A stretch of DNA of 64,000 nt, from the NCBI GenBank assembly GCA_029851415.1, contig CM056744.1, positions 12,903,268 through 12,967,267 on the forward strand, in the 5' to 3' direction. How positions within the stretch are numbered: the first letter of the stretch is position 1; every line of letters begins with the position of its first letter. The DNA comes from Eretmocerus hayati (Eukaryota; Arthropoda; Insecta; Hymenoptera; Aphelinidae). Below the pieces are notes generated by a model that was not told the origin of the DNA, did not search any database, and saw only the letters and a list, made by a program, of their open reading frames with translations. A program made the translations under genes and the position numbers. Positions 34,493-45,897 of this stretch are shown here, piece after piece.

Positions 34493-36251
34493 CAATTTTT
34501 GAATTGTGAATATAGACTTTAGTTATCAAAAGGAAATTCTAATCACAGGAAGGTGGGAATGATGTCAGACTATGGATATTTCATTAGGAAGGATAAATTA
34601 AAAGAAATCAGAGAAATTATATGAACGATTCTGAAAATATGCAAAGGAAAGGGAATATTCATATTAGAATTCAGGGTAAAAAAGTTTGTAGGGGCAAAAT
34701 AAATAAGTCGACGAGGCTCAAAAAGGACTCGGATCATTGCCGGAGGAAGTTGAACAATGCCTCAAAATTTCAGAGAGATCGTTCGGAGTGGTTATGAAAT
34801 TTCGAGTGACATATGAGAGTTTCCACGGAACTTTTAACTTTTGTGTTACTGCAGTGTTCCAAGAGTATTTTGAACTATTCGGAGTGCGCAGGAGTGGCAT
34901 TTTATAGTATTTGGCATCATTCAATATGGACTACATTCTTTTTTGTTGAAACGCATCCTGATTTGTCAATAGCAGACCGCAAAGGATGATTTTTGGGTAT
35001 TTTACAAACGTACCAACGCGATTTTTTGAATTGATAAGGCTGTAACTAAAATATCTATGCCTCAACTACTTCGGTGGAATGATATATCCATCTACTAATC
35101 TCATATTTTGAGAAAATCTTTGATTCAGAGGTGTGCGCTGATTTGGCAATGATATAAACTCTCATTCATCGATGTAACTAAGTTTTGTGGGAAAACTTTT
35201 TCTGGCTATTGTTCACGGAATTGATGAAATACCTTGTACAAAACGGAAAATTTAGCAATGAGTTTTCGAAGTTAAAAAGGAGACGAATCGAATCCCGTCT
35301 GGTTTGTGAGTATGCGTGGATCCGGACAAATTTTATAAAGCTTCAAAGCTCATAAAGTTATCGCGCCACTGGCTTTGAAAATGGTCATTATTTGATGTCA
35401 TACTCAGGAGACGCGGAGCACAGGGTTGGGACGTTGTGCTCTTTTTTCTTCATCGCAAAAGGGATATAACCGCACTGTTCTGAGTTGCAATTGTCGATCG
35501 GTATTTCTGTGAGAAGCTGAGGAGAAATATTTGAATCCGGATGGTAAGCTAAATAAGCCGCTAAATGTGATGGTATCGCGATTTTCTTGATTTTTACATA
35601 GTATACGGCTGAAAAATGAACAAAATAACACCACAGTGTATTCTAGAAATTGAAATGAGACTCATAGCTCTTGACTCGATTTTGGAAATTTACATCGAAT
35701 TTCGGAGAAATCAATGATGAAATTCATCTTAAAGTCAAGTCAGACAAAATATCATCCGTATCGATCGTCTGAACAATGTTTTGAATCGAATCTGTTCGAT
35801 TGAAGTTGATTCACGAATGTTTCAAGTGTGAAATTCCGTACAATTCGTTCTGAACCAGATACCTCGGCTTGGAAGAGAGTGGCACCACTTTTTTCACATG
35901 TTTTCGAGGTCTAAGAATCACATGAGACCCATTTTAAACGTGTGCGATGACAAAAATTTTTTTTTATTTTAGAGGGTCAATAGTCAAATGTTCCATGGAA
36001 ACCCTCATATGGAAGACGAACCGGAAATTCTTCTTCTTTTTTTTCAAGGATGAAAACACTTATCAAAATCGTGTATCAACCAATCTCTCTAGAATGGTCG
36101 AGGAATACTTGGACAATAGTTGAGTAACAGTTTGTATTAAGAATCGCATATGTGCTAGAACGTTCGGACCAACAGGGTCCAAAAATGGGGTTGAAATTTA
36201 GGCAATCAGTTGAACGTGGAAGAAGGAGTGATGGTTGAAAATGCCTGTGAG
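34493..36251. other. Non-coding stretch
   Basis: No gene was recognised. Segments at 34690-34820 and 36070-36240 resemble parts of 38940-39390 (CTCAAAATTTCAGAGAGATCG versus CCTCGAAATTTCATACAGATC; TGTATCAACCAATC), which suggests remnants of one dispersed repeat. Confidence 0.35.
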
Positions 36252-36259
36252 ATTAACAC

Positions 36260-37132
36260 TAGGGATGCCGCGAGACGAGATGAGACGAGGAATTGGGAGT
36301 TATCGTCTCGCTCTCGAAAAAATTAAAAAATTTGGTTATCGTCTCGTTATCGTCTCGTCTCGTCTCGTTATCGAGCGAGACTCTCGACGAGAGTTGTTCA
36401 ACAATAATGATGTATCATTACTCCTCGGCTTCATATGCGCTCAATAGCCAACAAGTGATTGTAATACCACAACTCAAATTCAAACTCAGAAATCCAAAAA
36501 CTTGTTGAATCTGAAATATCTATAGGTTAAGACTGATACGTCTGAGTCCCGAAGTTGGAAGAAAGAGATAAATGAGTATTTGAGAGCTGCCAGAGCTACT
36601 GGAGGAACAACGGAAATCCTTTCATCGTGGAAAGACCACTCATACACGTATTCATCACTAAGCCGAATGGCTAGAGATATTTTGAACATACAAGCTACGT
36701 TATTGCCAGTTGAACGCGCTTTTTCTGATGTTTCATTGATAATGACTCATTTAAGAAATCGGCTGAGCCATGAGAGTATCAGAGCATCCTTAAGTCTAAA
36801 TTCATGGATGAAATCAAATTTAAAAGCGGCCATCTATAAAGTTAATATATAGGAAAAATGAAGTGTTCTTGCTCCAAAACAAATATTCCTGTCGGTTGTC
36901 AGAAAGACAATTGAACAAATATGTTATTTTGATCGAATAAATATGATGAAATATGATGAGCTACAATTTAGAGTGTTTTTTGTCGATATCTCGACGAGAG
37001 CCTCGGCGAGAACAAAAGTTCTTATCGTCTCGAGCGATAAATTACTGATACCCTCTCGTCTCGATCTCGTCTCGCCATTGCGAGACGAGATCGAGACGAG
37101 AGCGAGAAATCTCGAATATCGCGGCATCCCTA
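36260..37132 (+). mobile_element. Internally deleted hAT transposon
   Basis: The 14-bp TIRs TAGGGATGCCGCGA and TCGCGGCATCCCTA are perfect. An exact 8-bp duplication ATTAACAC flanks them (36252-36259, 37133-37140). Both subterminal regions (36280-36390 and 37010-37110) are dense with CGTCTCG or CGAGACG motifs, likely transposase-binding repeats. Inside lies the C-terminal remnant of a hAT transposase. At 873 bp it is far too short to be autonomous. Confidence 0.95.
36526..36852 (+). pseudogene. hAT transposase C-terminal dimerisation domain remnant
   Basis: A 108-codon frame ends at TAG (36850-36852). It reads SRSWKKEINEYL near the start, then SRMARDILNIQATLLPVERA followed by FSDVSLIMTHLRNRLS, and a final SLNSWMK. 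The pattern (LA-x-DIL-x-I-x-AT, ERxFS, RNRLS, W) is that of the hAT family C-terminal dimerisation region. The RNase H-like core and zinc finger are absent. A TATCTATAG|G just upstream could be an old splice acceptor. It cannot be active alone. Confidence 0.9.
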
Positions 37133-37229
37133 ATTAACACGTTTGCTGTAGCTCAGCCCACCGGTGCGTCCCGCACCAGATCGAGTTTTACTCCTCATTG
37201 CATGGTGCAGATACTTCGGGAAGGTTATA

Positions 37230-38020
37230 CAGTAGATCCTCGCAATAGCGGACACCTTGTGTGCCTCGAAAAGTGTCCGCTATTCCAAGGGTCTGGAATT
37301 TTGAGTCAATCGTGTCAGTTGTGATATATCTATTCATGTGAAATTCATAAAACCTCCTCACTTGTGTTTCTTTCTTACAAGAGTCATTTGAGGTCAGTCA
37401 ACATAGAAACATAAGTCATAAAAAAAAGAATTATAGGCTCTTTTTGATCGCGTTTGAAATAAGTACTCTGATATGGATGCTTGCTTCGTTCGTCTTTATG
37501 TCATGCGTCATAATCATACTGCATTTTCGAGCTTTGAAATTCAGGACAAACTAGACAATGAATTATTTTTGGCACCTTACCCCCCACCCACTCACTGCTG
37601 ATGAAATGCATTGTCTGGTTTGGGAGTACTTTTATGAACAATGCTCCTTCATTACAGTTATAAATATTTTTTCTCTGCATATTCTTTACAAATTTTATCG
37701 AGATCCTGTACAGCTCAGAGCGACTGCTTCGAATAAACTTGCGAAGTCAATACTCATAAAAATTCAACAGCTGTTTTGATGACTGACAACAATAATTGCT
37801 GTCAATGGTTGAGAATAACTCAGATTTCGGACGGAGAAAATGGGTGTCCGCTATTGTTATGTAAAATTGCACAGGATCGAAGCATTTTGCCAGCAAAATC
37901 GTCCGCTATTGCGAGTGTCTGCTATTCCAAAGGTTAAGTCCCATGAAAGCCAATGGAAATCGAAATGAGCGTCGAAAAGTGTCCGCTATTCCAAGGTGTT
38001 CGCTATTCAAGGATCTACTG
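37230..38020. mobile_element. pogo/Tigger-like element with TA target duplication
   Basis: CAGTAGATCCTCGCAATAGC (left) and ...CAAGGATCTACTG (right) form the inverted ends, with TA on both sides (37228-37229, 38021-38022). The CAGT start and TA duplication fit Tc1/mariner-pogo elements. The motif TGTCCGCTATT and variants recur at least six times near both ends (37268, 37845, 37900, 37915, 37980, 38000). No transposase domain was recognised in the 791-bp body. Confidence 0.85.
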
Positions 38021-38022
38021 TA

Positions 38023-41000
38023 TATGTAATAACGCAATTTTCATTTTTGCCATCGTAGGCAAAAACGAATGTGCATTTGATCAATTATTCATTCTAGTTC
38101 CACAGAAAAGTTCATATTCTCAACCCAAGAATACATCCGACAACTCTTCTGAAGTAATCATGAAGATAACTTCACAGAACAGGCTCACGAAGTGGGATCT
38201 TTGAGTATCAATGTTTTCTTTGCCTCCTCGAGTTTGTTTCGTGTTTCCAGTATAGAGATATAATAACAGTTTCCAGCGTTGAAAATGCACAAGCCAAGCG
38301 CAGCGTGAACTTGCATGCCACCAGGATTGAATAATTGTTCTCAAGGGGCCACGAGGCATCACCGGTTGAAGTGTGTGCGTACACACAGTGTACAGTGCTC
38401 AAATGCCCGATGGGACGTTATATAGCTCTGGTATAACATAGCAAACACGACCCGAGTGCAACATATTAGGGGGGGGGGGGGGTGACTCAAGAGTGTTGAG
38501 GTTACACCTTACACCTCTTGATTTAAACTCGAGTACTTGGCAAGAGTACCACTTGAGCATTTCAACAACTCTGTTTGCGGATGTAATATTCACTTGAGTA
38601 TCAACCAGAAAAGAGCAGTTCCTCATCTTGCAATTTTGACCAAAGTGGCGATGAATTAAAAATTCTAGCAGATTGCCAAATTTGGTTCAAGGCCTTGAGA
38701 AATTGCATAAAAAAAACTAGTGAAAATGCTACTAAAACCTTCCCTCCCATGGCACCAGGGTTATATGAGTAGTGCCGTGGAGGTGGTTTTCAGTTTTCTT
38801 TCTATGATGGAGATTTAACGTGAGAATTTGTATTGTCCACAAGAAGAACATCCCAGCAGGCACGGTTATAATTGAGCAATTCTAAGGGAGTTTTTCATCA
38901 TTCTAATTTGAAGATGACGCTTCTAAACGTGGTTTCAGAGTTCTCATCACTAAGCTCACCACTCACTAAGGTTTAATGGTCCCTCAGAATTTCAAGACGA
39001 TCGGTGGAAACGCCAAAGAGTTTTCGAATGCCATAGAAGAGGTAAATAGAAAAATCGACATTTGGATTATAGGGGGGTAAATTAAAATTCCGTATCAACC
39101 AATCGCTCAAAAATGACATTCAAGCATACGGAAAAAGACTCTAGATTTTTCAAGTGGACGGGTGCTGATGGTATGATGTTTGGACCAACATTGAAAAAAA
39201 ACTATGTTGAATTTTTGGAGGAATAATTCATGTGGAAGTCCAACTAATCAGTCAATGAGGCTCAAATTCAGTGGAGATAATTATGAGCTAATTTGAAACG
39301 AACCCTCGAAATTTCATACAGATCGGACAAAGGGGATAGGAGTGGTTGTATGGTAAGCAAAAGACAACAAACACACTAACACACGTACGGACATAAGCAC
39401 ATGGCAGTTTTTAAAATAATTTTTGGCGGATGCTGAATGTGTTTGGGGTAATGTATGGCGGTACTAATCGATAGATCTCGTCGAATAGAATAAGATAAAA
39501 TGACTCTCATTTGCCGGAAAGAAATATAGGACGGTGAATATTGAAGAAGACGAAAAAATGTTTAGCGAAAAACTCTGCATCATAACAAGGCTTTCTCTTT
39601 GAGAAAGCCAAACAGAGTTGTTGTGAATACGTCGGCATAACCCAATAGGAGAATTTTGTTACTCTTGTATGCAATTTTTAGAATGAATCAGCCAAAGCTC
39701 AAGATATTCGAACAAAGCCTTTCCAATAAATCTATGACTCTCAAGAATCAGCCAATATTCCGCGGATGCTTTTCTTCACCATCGAGCGGGAAGTAAAGCC
39801 GGAAAACTCATCGTAGCGGAACACAATAAACGTCTGTCGAACCAATCCAAAGCCTTCCTTCCCTCTCCCTCCCTTTCTTTCCATCTCCCTTTTATCTCAA
39901 TCTCTAACAATAGTTGAAACTTTAAGGCATAGTTTAAACGTGTACATTCGCGGTTTTGGATCGATTGATTAGCGCAGTAGGGGCTACTTCCGCCGATGCA
40001 TAACATGGTCAATTCGCAATCACGAGTTTGTAGCTGCATCTATAGGGATGAACAATGACGAAACAAACTTGCGCGAGTCGTTACTTCCATCTCAATTAAT
40101 ATTTTAATCAAGCCCACGGACGATGGCGATGTACATAGATATAGTTATATAATAACCGCGTCCCATTTACGGGTTTCTGAACACATCCTGCAGTCTTGTA
40201 TTTGTATATAGAGCATACCCTCAATTCTGTGAGCTTGTATTGGATATAAATATATGAATGTATAGCAGAAAATAGATGCGAAACCCTATCGTTTCCTATA
40301 TCTTCTACTGGTTCGTAGATTTGTGATTTGCGTATGTACTTGGGATATAGAATTTTTATATGCTTCTCTAGACACGTTTGCTCAAAACAATGGTATAGTA
40401 CATCTATGCCTCGCCTGCTATTAAAAATAAAAATGTGTGCCGTAGATGAAGAAAGTGTATAGTGGAGATTCGTTCTCTATGCTCTTGATTAGTGAGATCG
40501 ATTAGGGTACAACGCGTGCGCACTGAAATTGCATTAATTGTACATTGTGCAGTGATTCGATCGTTGCACAATTGATTATAAGTATTAAAGATACCATTAA
40601 TAATTAATCAAAGTTGACTCAAACGTATGAAATTTTGGTTCGTATAGTTCATATGCACGGATGTAAAAGTTGGATTTTGCATTTTGAGCATTTTCATGGT
40701 CCGAGTCAAAAGTGAGGGTCGGAATATGTGTATATTATTAGTTGCGACGATGTGAAATTCAAATTTTTCGCAAGTCGTACCGCGTAATTATTTTTTTGAC
40801 GAACTGTGAGTGAAAACTAAGAATCCGTACGGTAATGTAGGAAAGGGTTTTCGTAATAAACCACTCTCCTTTGAAATATAGAAAAATATATTGTAAACTG
40901 CGAGTAGACTGTGATTCTGGTTTACATATCACGGATATATCTTTTCAAATGTTAGACTTGACTCATGCGCTGCCGCGCTCTGACTGCTGTGGGCTGGAGC

Positions 41001-41207
41001 AAAAAAAGGCGTCTCGGACCTCTCAAGGGTCTCAGCATAGGCTAGGTACATACATCTCACGTGGCGGCATTTCTATGCTGAACCGTCTGCGGTGTCTGAC
41101 CTCAGCTCTGTTCTTGAAATAATTTGAGTTTATAAATATTCTCTCCTGCAGTAACAATAAATGCATGTCGATGCAAGAGGGTAAAAACTTTTTTCGCGTC
41201 CGAGTGA
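38023..41207. other. Non-coding stretch
   Basis: No gene was recognised. A 14-G run lies at 38469-38482. The part 38940-39400 resembles fragments near 34.7 and 36.1 kb and ends with a CACACTAACACACG stretch, as in a decayed interspersed repeat. The part 40080-40620 is AT-rich with many ATTA cores. Confidence 0.4.
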
Positions 41208-41209
41208 TG

Positions 41210-42456
41210 CACTGTAAAAAATTGGTTGACTTTCCACCAAAATCGTCAACCAGTGGTTGGTTGTCAAAATCAACCAGCTGGTTGGAATTCAACCACTGGT
41301 TGACTTTGTCCCCACAGCGAATATATAAGGATGAATGCGGCGCCCACGATATTGGTCGATGGTGGTCTCCGGTTGACACTTTTGATTCGGAAAAACAAGT
41401 TTCGTCATTTTTTTTCACAAACAAAGAGGGATAAACATTAGCCTCGGTCGCGTATGGACGACAAAGCGGGTTGCCTGTCCTGCAGGAGTCGAATACATGT
41501 CGTAAGACTGGAGGGATGGATAGATGGACGGATGGGGTGGGAGGGTAGATGGGATGGATGGATGGATGGATGAAATGGAACGGAATGGACCGGAATGGAA
41601 CGGAACGGACCGGAATGGAACGGAGTGGAATTGAACGGAATGGAATGGACCGGACCGAAACGGAATGGAACGGACCAGAATGGAACGGACCGGAATGGAA
41701 CGAGTGGAATGGAACGGAATGGACCGGAATAGAATGGAACCAAATGATATGGAACGAAATGGAACTGAATTGTATGGATGTCTCCCATCCATATAATTCA
41801 ATTCCATTTCGTTCCGGTCCATTCCACCCAATTCAACTCCGTTCCATTTTGCCCCGCCCGTTCCATTCTGCCCCATACCAGCCAGTTAAGTTCCCCTCTA
41901 CCCAATTTGACTCCGTTCCATTGTGCCCCACCCATTCCATTTTGCCCCATCCCGGCCAGTTCCGTTCCCCTCCACCCAATTTGACTCCGTTCCATTTTGC
42001 CCCATTTCGTTCCATTTCGCCCCATTCCGGTCCGTTCCATCCATCCATCCCATCTACCCTCCCACCCCATTCGTCCATCTATCCATCCCTCCAGCCTTAC
42101 GACGTGTATTCGACTCCTGCAGGACAGGCAACCCGCTTTGTCGTCCATACGCGACCGGGGCCAATGTTTATCCCTCTTTGTTTGTGAAAAAAAATGACGA
42201 AACTTGTTTTTCCGAATCAAAAGTGTCAACCGGAGACCACCATCGACCAATATCGTGGGTGCCGCATTCATCTTTATATATTCGTTGTGGGAAAAAAGTC
42301 AACCAGTGGTTGGATAGGTAGTCAACCACTGGTTTGTGCCAAAAATCAACCAGCCGGTTGATTATAAACCAGCTGGTTGATTTTTGGGATAAACCAGTGG
42401 TTGAGGGAAAAACTGCAACCACTGGTTGCAGTTTTTCCCACAAATTTTTTACAGTG
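41210..42456. mobile_element. CACTA-like foldback element carrying GGAAT-type arrays
   Basis: The ends are CACTGTAAAAAATT and AATTTTTTACAGTG with TG on both sides (41208-41209, 42457-42458), as expected for CACTA (CMC) elements. Subterminal regions contain about nine palindromic motifs of the type AACCAGTGGTT, AACCAGCTGGTT and AACCACTGGTT. The 41330-41560 arm is repeated inverted at about 42030-42290. Between the arms GGAATGGACC-like pentamer repeats run one way (41570-41770) and their complement the other way (41795-42045), turning at about 41780-41795. The whole 1.25 kb can fold back. Open frames of 80-212 codons here are repeat artefacts. Confidence 0.85.
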
Positions 42457-42458
42457 TG

Positions 42459-45400
42459 AGTTTCCGCACCGATCCATAAGCGAGGGTCGGAATCAACACG
42501 AAGATCCAAATAATATTAGGTTTTATTCTCATATTCAATATGGCGACAATACGTCGATGCGTTAAGAAGAACAACCTGAAAACCCATTTCCCCTCTTATG
42601 GTCGCGGGGGCGATATACGCGTGGCGAGCGGGCCTCTCCATCAAGAACATCTGAATGCAGCTGCGTACCAATCCTCAATTTCGCCTAGACACGACCACCC
42701 CCTTGGCTGCTTCCATCCAACTCTCCAGTGGCCAAGGGACGTGGTTGTGGCCATAAGACCACCGAGTCTTCGAGAGCCTTATATATCATATATCATAGTT
42801 CATATAGATTAATGTTGGTGCTTGATTTTGTTCAGATTGGTCATTTTTTTCGGACGTATAAAAAGTGAAGATACAGAAGTCGTAGTGAGTCATAAGTATA
42901 AGGTCTTCTAGAACGAGATGTTGAGCAAAAATTTTCCTTGTCATGTTGATCCCCTTATCTCAACAAGTCAGAAGATTCTGGACAGTCCTAGTTCTTGGAA
43001 TTATGATAAGTGATATGGGTTCGAATTTTTCTATCTCTATCCGAGGAGATTTCCTAGGACATTTCCATTTACAAAAGATCATACACCTGCTAACCGTTTG
43101 CCCATTTGAGGCGTTTCCGGAGCAGAAAATGAAACTTATCGGCAATTGACCAGTTTCCTGGTTCAGTAACAATTTGATTTACATTCCTTACATCCTGCTG
43201 TTCAACCTATTTGGCTAAATTGGATCATGTATTAAAAATCGAAGAGATGGCTGATTTTTTATGTTTCTAGAAGAATTTTTCGATCCATTTCGGATGCCTG
43301 AGCTTATAACCAAATAAAATTTATCATGAAAGATCATCACAACGTAAATCACATAATTCCATGGCAATATAAGTAGATAAGTTCTGAAGAATGATGCTAT
43401 GAGCAAGTGAGTTTTTGATAGTTTTCAGCTTTATGAATCCGGTCACAGGTGAAGTTCGACTGTTTGAATGAAGGTTTGTTTTTCATCAATTTTGTACTTC
43501 ATTTGACGAAAATTTCCTCTTTATCCAGCACTGGAAGAACCGCATAGACGTAGAGAGGAATAATTATTTTAAGAATTTTCAATGAGAATATGTGCAGACC
43601 CGCGGTAAGAAAGGGTTTTTGCTCTAACTACTTCCGCACATTCAGGTGGCTCTTAATGAAATCGGCCCATCACTTCCGCTGGAAAGGTAACAAGTAATTA
43701 AGTAGAGCAATCGAATTTTCAAAACTTTTCTGAGCCCTGTGAGAGGTCCAAACTTCCGAGTATTTCATCCAGAAATCCAGAAAGACGAACTTTTCATGTG
43801 TTTTGATGATGATTTTTCCATTCTAGGGTGACAATGAAAATGCAAGCATTTGAATTTGAATTTGAATCAATATACACGCATATTCTCATAATCCTCTCAT
43901 CAATCCAGAACTTTTCCCAAAAAAATCCACATTCCGGTGTTCATTCAGTACGTAATATCGGCATTTCTGCATTTCATATCATAACTATATACAAACTGGT
44001 GCACTCCAAATCGTGGGATATAAATTTACCCCCAGCAAGCAATTTGATTCCCGGGCAGAGTGAATATTTTTTCTCTCACGCACAACGATGCAGCGAAGCA
44101 CGATAAAATCGATGCATCAGCGAGCACATTTTTCAAATTGAGAATCGGATGAAAAAAAAAAGCTAACGCACACATAGGAAAGCCTTCAAATACGATCGAA
44201 ATACTTTTTTTACATTTAAATAATATGCACAAATGGAGAAAGGGAATGATAATAAAAAAATGACAAAGGACGTTGTACGAGGAGACTAAAAAGTTCAGGG
44301 GGATAGAATTCATTTCCTCGAGTGAAGCGAGAGCGGACTCCGACGTGATTTTCATTATTATTCGAGTTTTCTCCGCAGTTTTGCCTCGTTCATCCAACCT
44401 TGCGTCTTCGTTCATTTATATATAGCAAACTTGGCATCGTTGAGGCTTAAGAAAACGTGCCAAGATTCAAGCTAAGCCAAGTCGAATCACTTAATAGATT
44501 GAGTCGTCATTTTTTTCCATTCTATCGTCTTGAGAGCATCGCAAGACTATTTCATCAATGTTCTATATAACTTTTTCCACGATGTTAACGCATAATACAC
44601 CTGCGCTTCTTTCTACGAGGAATCAATTTTTCTCAGCTCTTATCTGCTATTTGTATACCTATACCGAACCTGGTTCGTCGTTAATACCGAGAATGATTCC
44701 CATTTTGTAAAATATATATTTGAGTTGCCGATACAGGCTCGCGCACATGAGTGCATCTTGCATTTCTTCTTTCAAATTTGCATCACCTTACTTAGGGCTG
44801 ACATTAATCTCACTAAAAGCTGAAACAAACACTTGCAGATGTGTTCTGATCATGCATTTAGACACTTCCACGAGGACCGATCGAGCGTTAGGCATGATAT
44901 CATCGATTGTATTGTTTCTATTGTCAGTGTTGAGTGCAGTGGCATATACCTGGAATATGTATTACATATTGGAGGCTGTTTTTGTGGTATGACATTGATC
45001 GGGTGATGAATTATGACAGCCATATTTTCTTGAACTACACATAAATTGTACATTGCAACGACCGCAATTATAAGAAATCAGTTCGCAGATGAAAGTTTTA
45101 ATTCCTGTTTCACTGAAAATAGGGATCAGTCACAGTAGACACCCAATTGCGATTACATTTTCGTCGGGACTTCAGTCGCTGGAAAATGACGAAGAAGAAA
45201 GATTTCCTCCAAGTATTAGTCCTCGCAGAGGAATAAGTGTGTCAAGATGCTACTTTCGCGGCAAAAATGCACGGCGTCACAATTTTAGCCTCAAATTCTA
45301 CACTTTTTCTCTTTCTTTTGATCCATGTTCGAGGCAGATGGTAGTTAGCGAGATACTTGTACCATTTTGACGGAAATCCCATACCCTATTTAAGATGCAT

Positions 45401-45615
45401 TTGGTCGTCTATCCCTGAATCGAAAACTGTCGAATTGGCAGTGAGTTTGGTAGATTTTCACAGTACTCGCCGCTTCGATCGCGCTGAAGGCAAGACCACC
45501 ACGTGGACAATTAATCCAGCAATATTACCTCATTCTGGATCGATTTTTGTCACCAATTCCAATGTAAGGGGGAAACATTTTTAATGCGTGGAATGATGCC
45601 AGGATCAATAATTAT
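42459..45615. other. Non-coding stretch
   Basis: No gene was established. An ATG frame of 90 codons (42540-42812) in locally CpG-rich sequence and a frame of 82 codons ending in a hydrophobic segment (ATG 44747 to 44992) are unrecognised. The rest is AT-rich. Confidence 0.4.
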
Positions 45616-45661
45616 TGCCATGTCGAATTGATGGGTTATAACCCATCAATTCGACATGGCA
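45616..45661. repeat. Perfect 46-bp palindrome
   Basis: Every base from 45616 to 45661 pairs; the centre is GGGTTATAACCC and the outer end is TGCCATGTCG. There is no spacer. It may be the two fused ends of a deleted foldback element. Confidence 0.95.
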
Positions 45662-45840
45662 TGTTCTTGTGCTATTCTTTCTACAGCCAATTCAGTGCAT
45701 AATTATGCAGTTTCTCAACGTTTTTCGTGAATCTGTGGGAAAGTATGGATTTTTCCGGGGAGATACCCACGAGCTCTGATACAGCTGATGAAATTCTCGA
45801 GAGAATGAGGTAAAAGTCTCAAAATTTTGAGTCCACCCAA

Positions 45841-45858
45841 TTTTTTTTTTTTTTTTTT
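45841..45858. repeat. T18 homopolymer
   Basis: Run of about 18 T, just left of the foldback element at 45898. Confidence 0.9.
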
Positions 45859-45897
45859 CCTTACCAATAATGATTCTCGAGCAGGATACACGGGGTA

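Noticed and set aside
41415..42321. Long open frames up to 212 codons
   Set aside because: They arise from GGAATGG pentamer arrays and the palindromic arms of a foldback element and appear in mirrored pairs on both strands.
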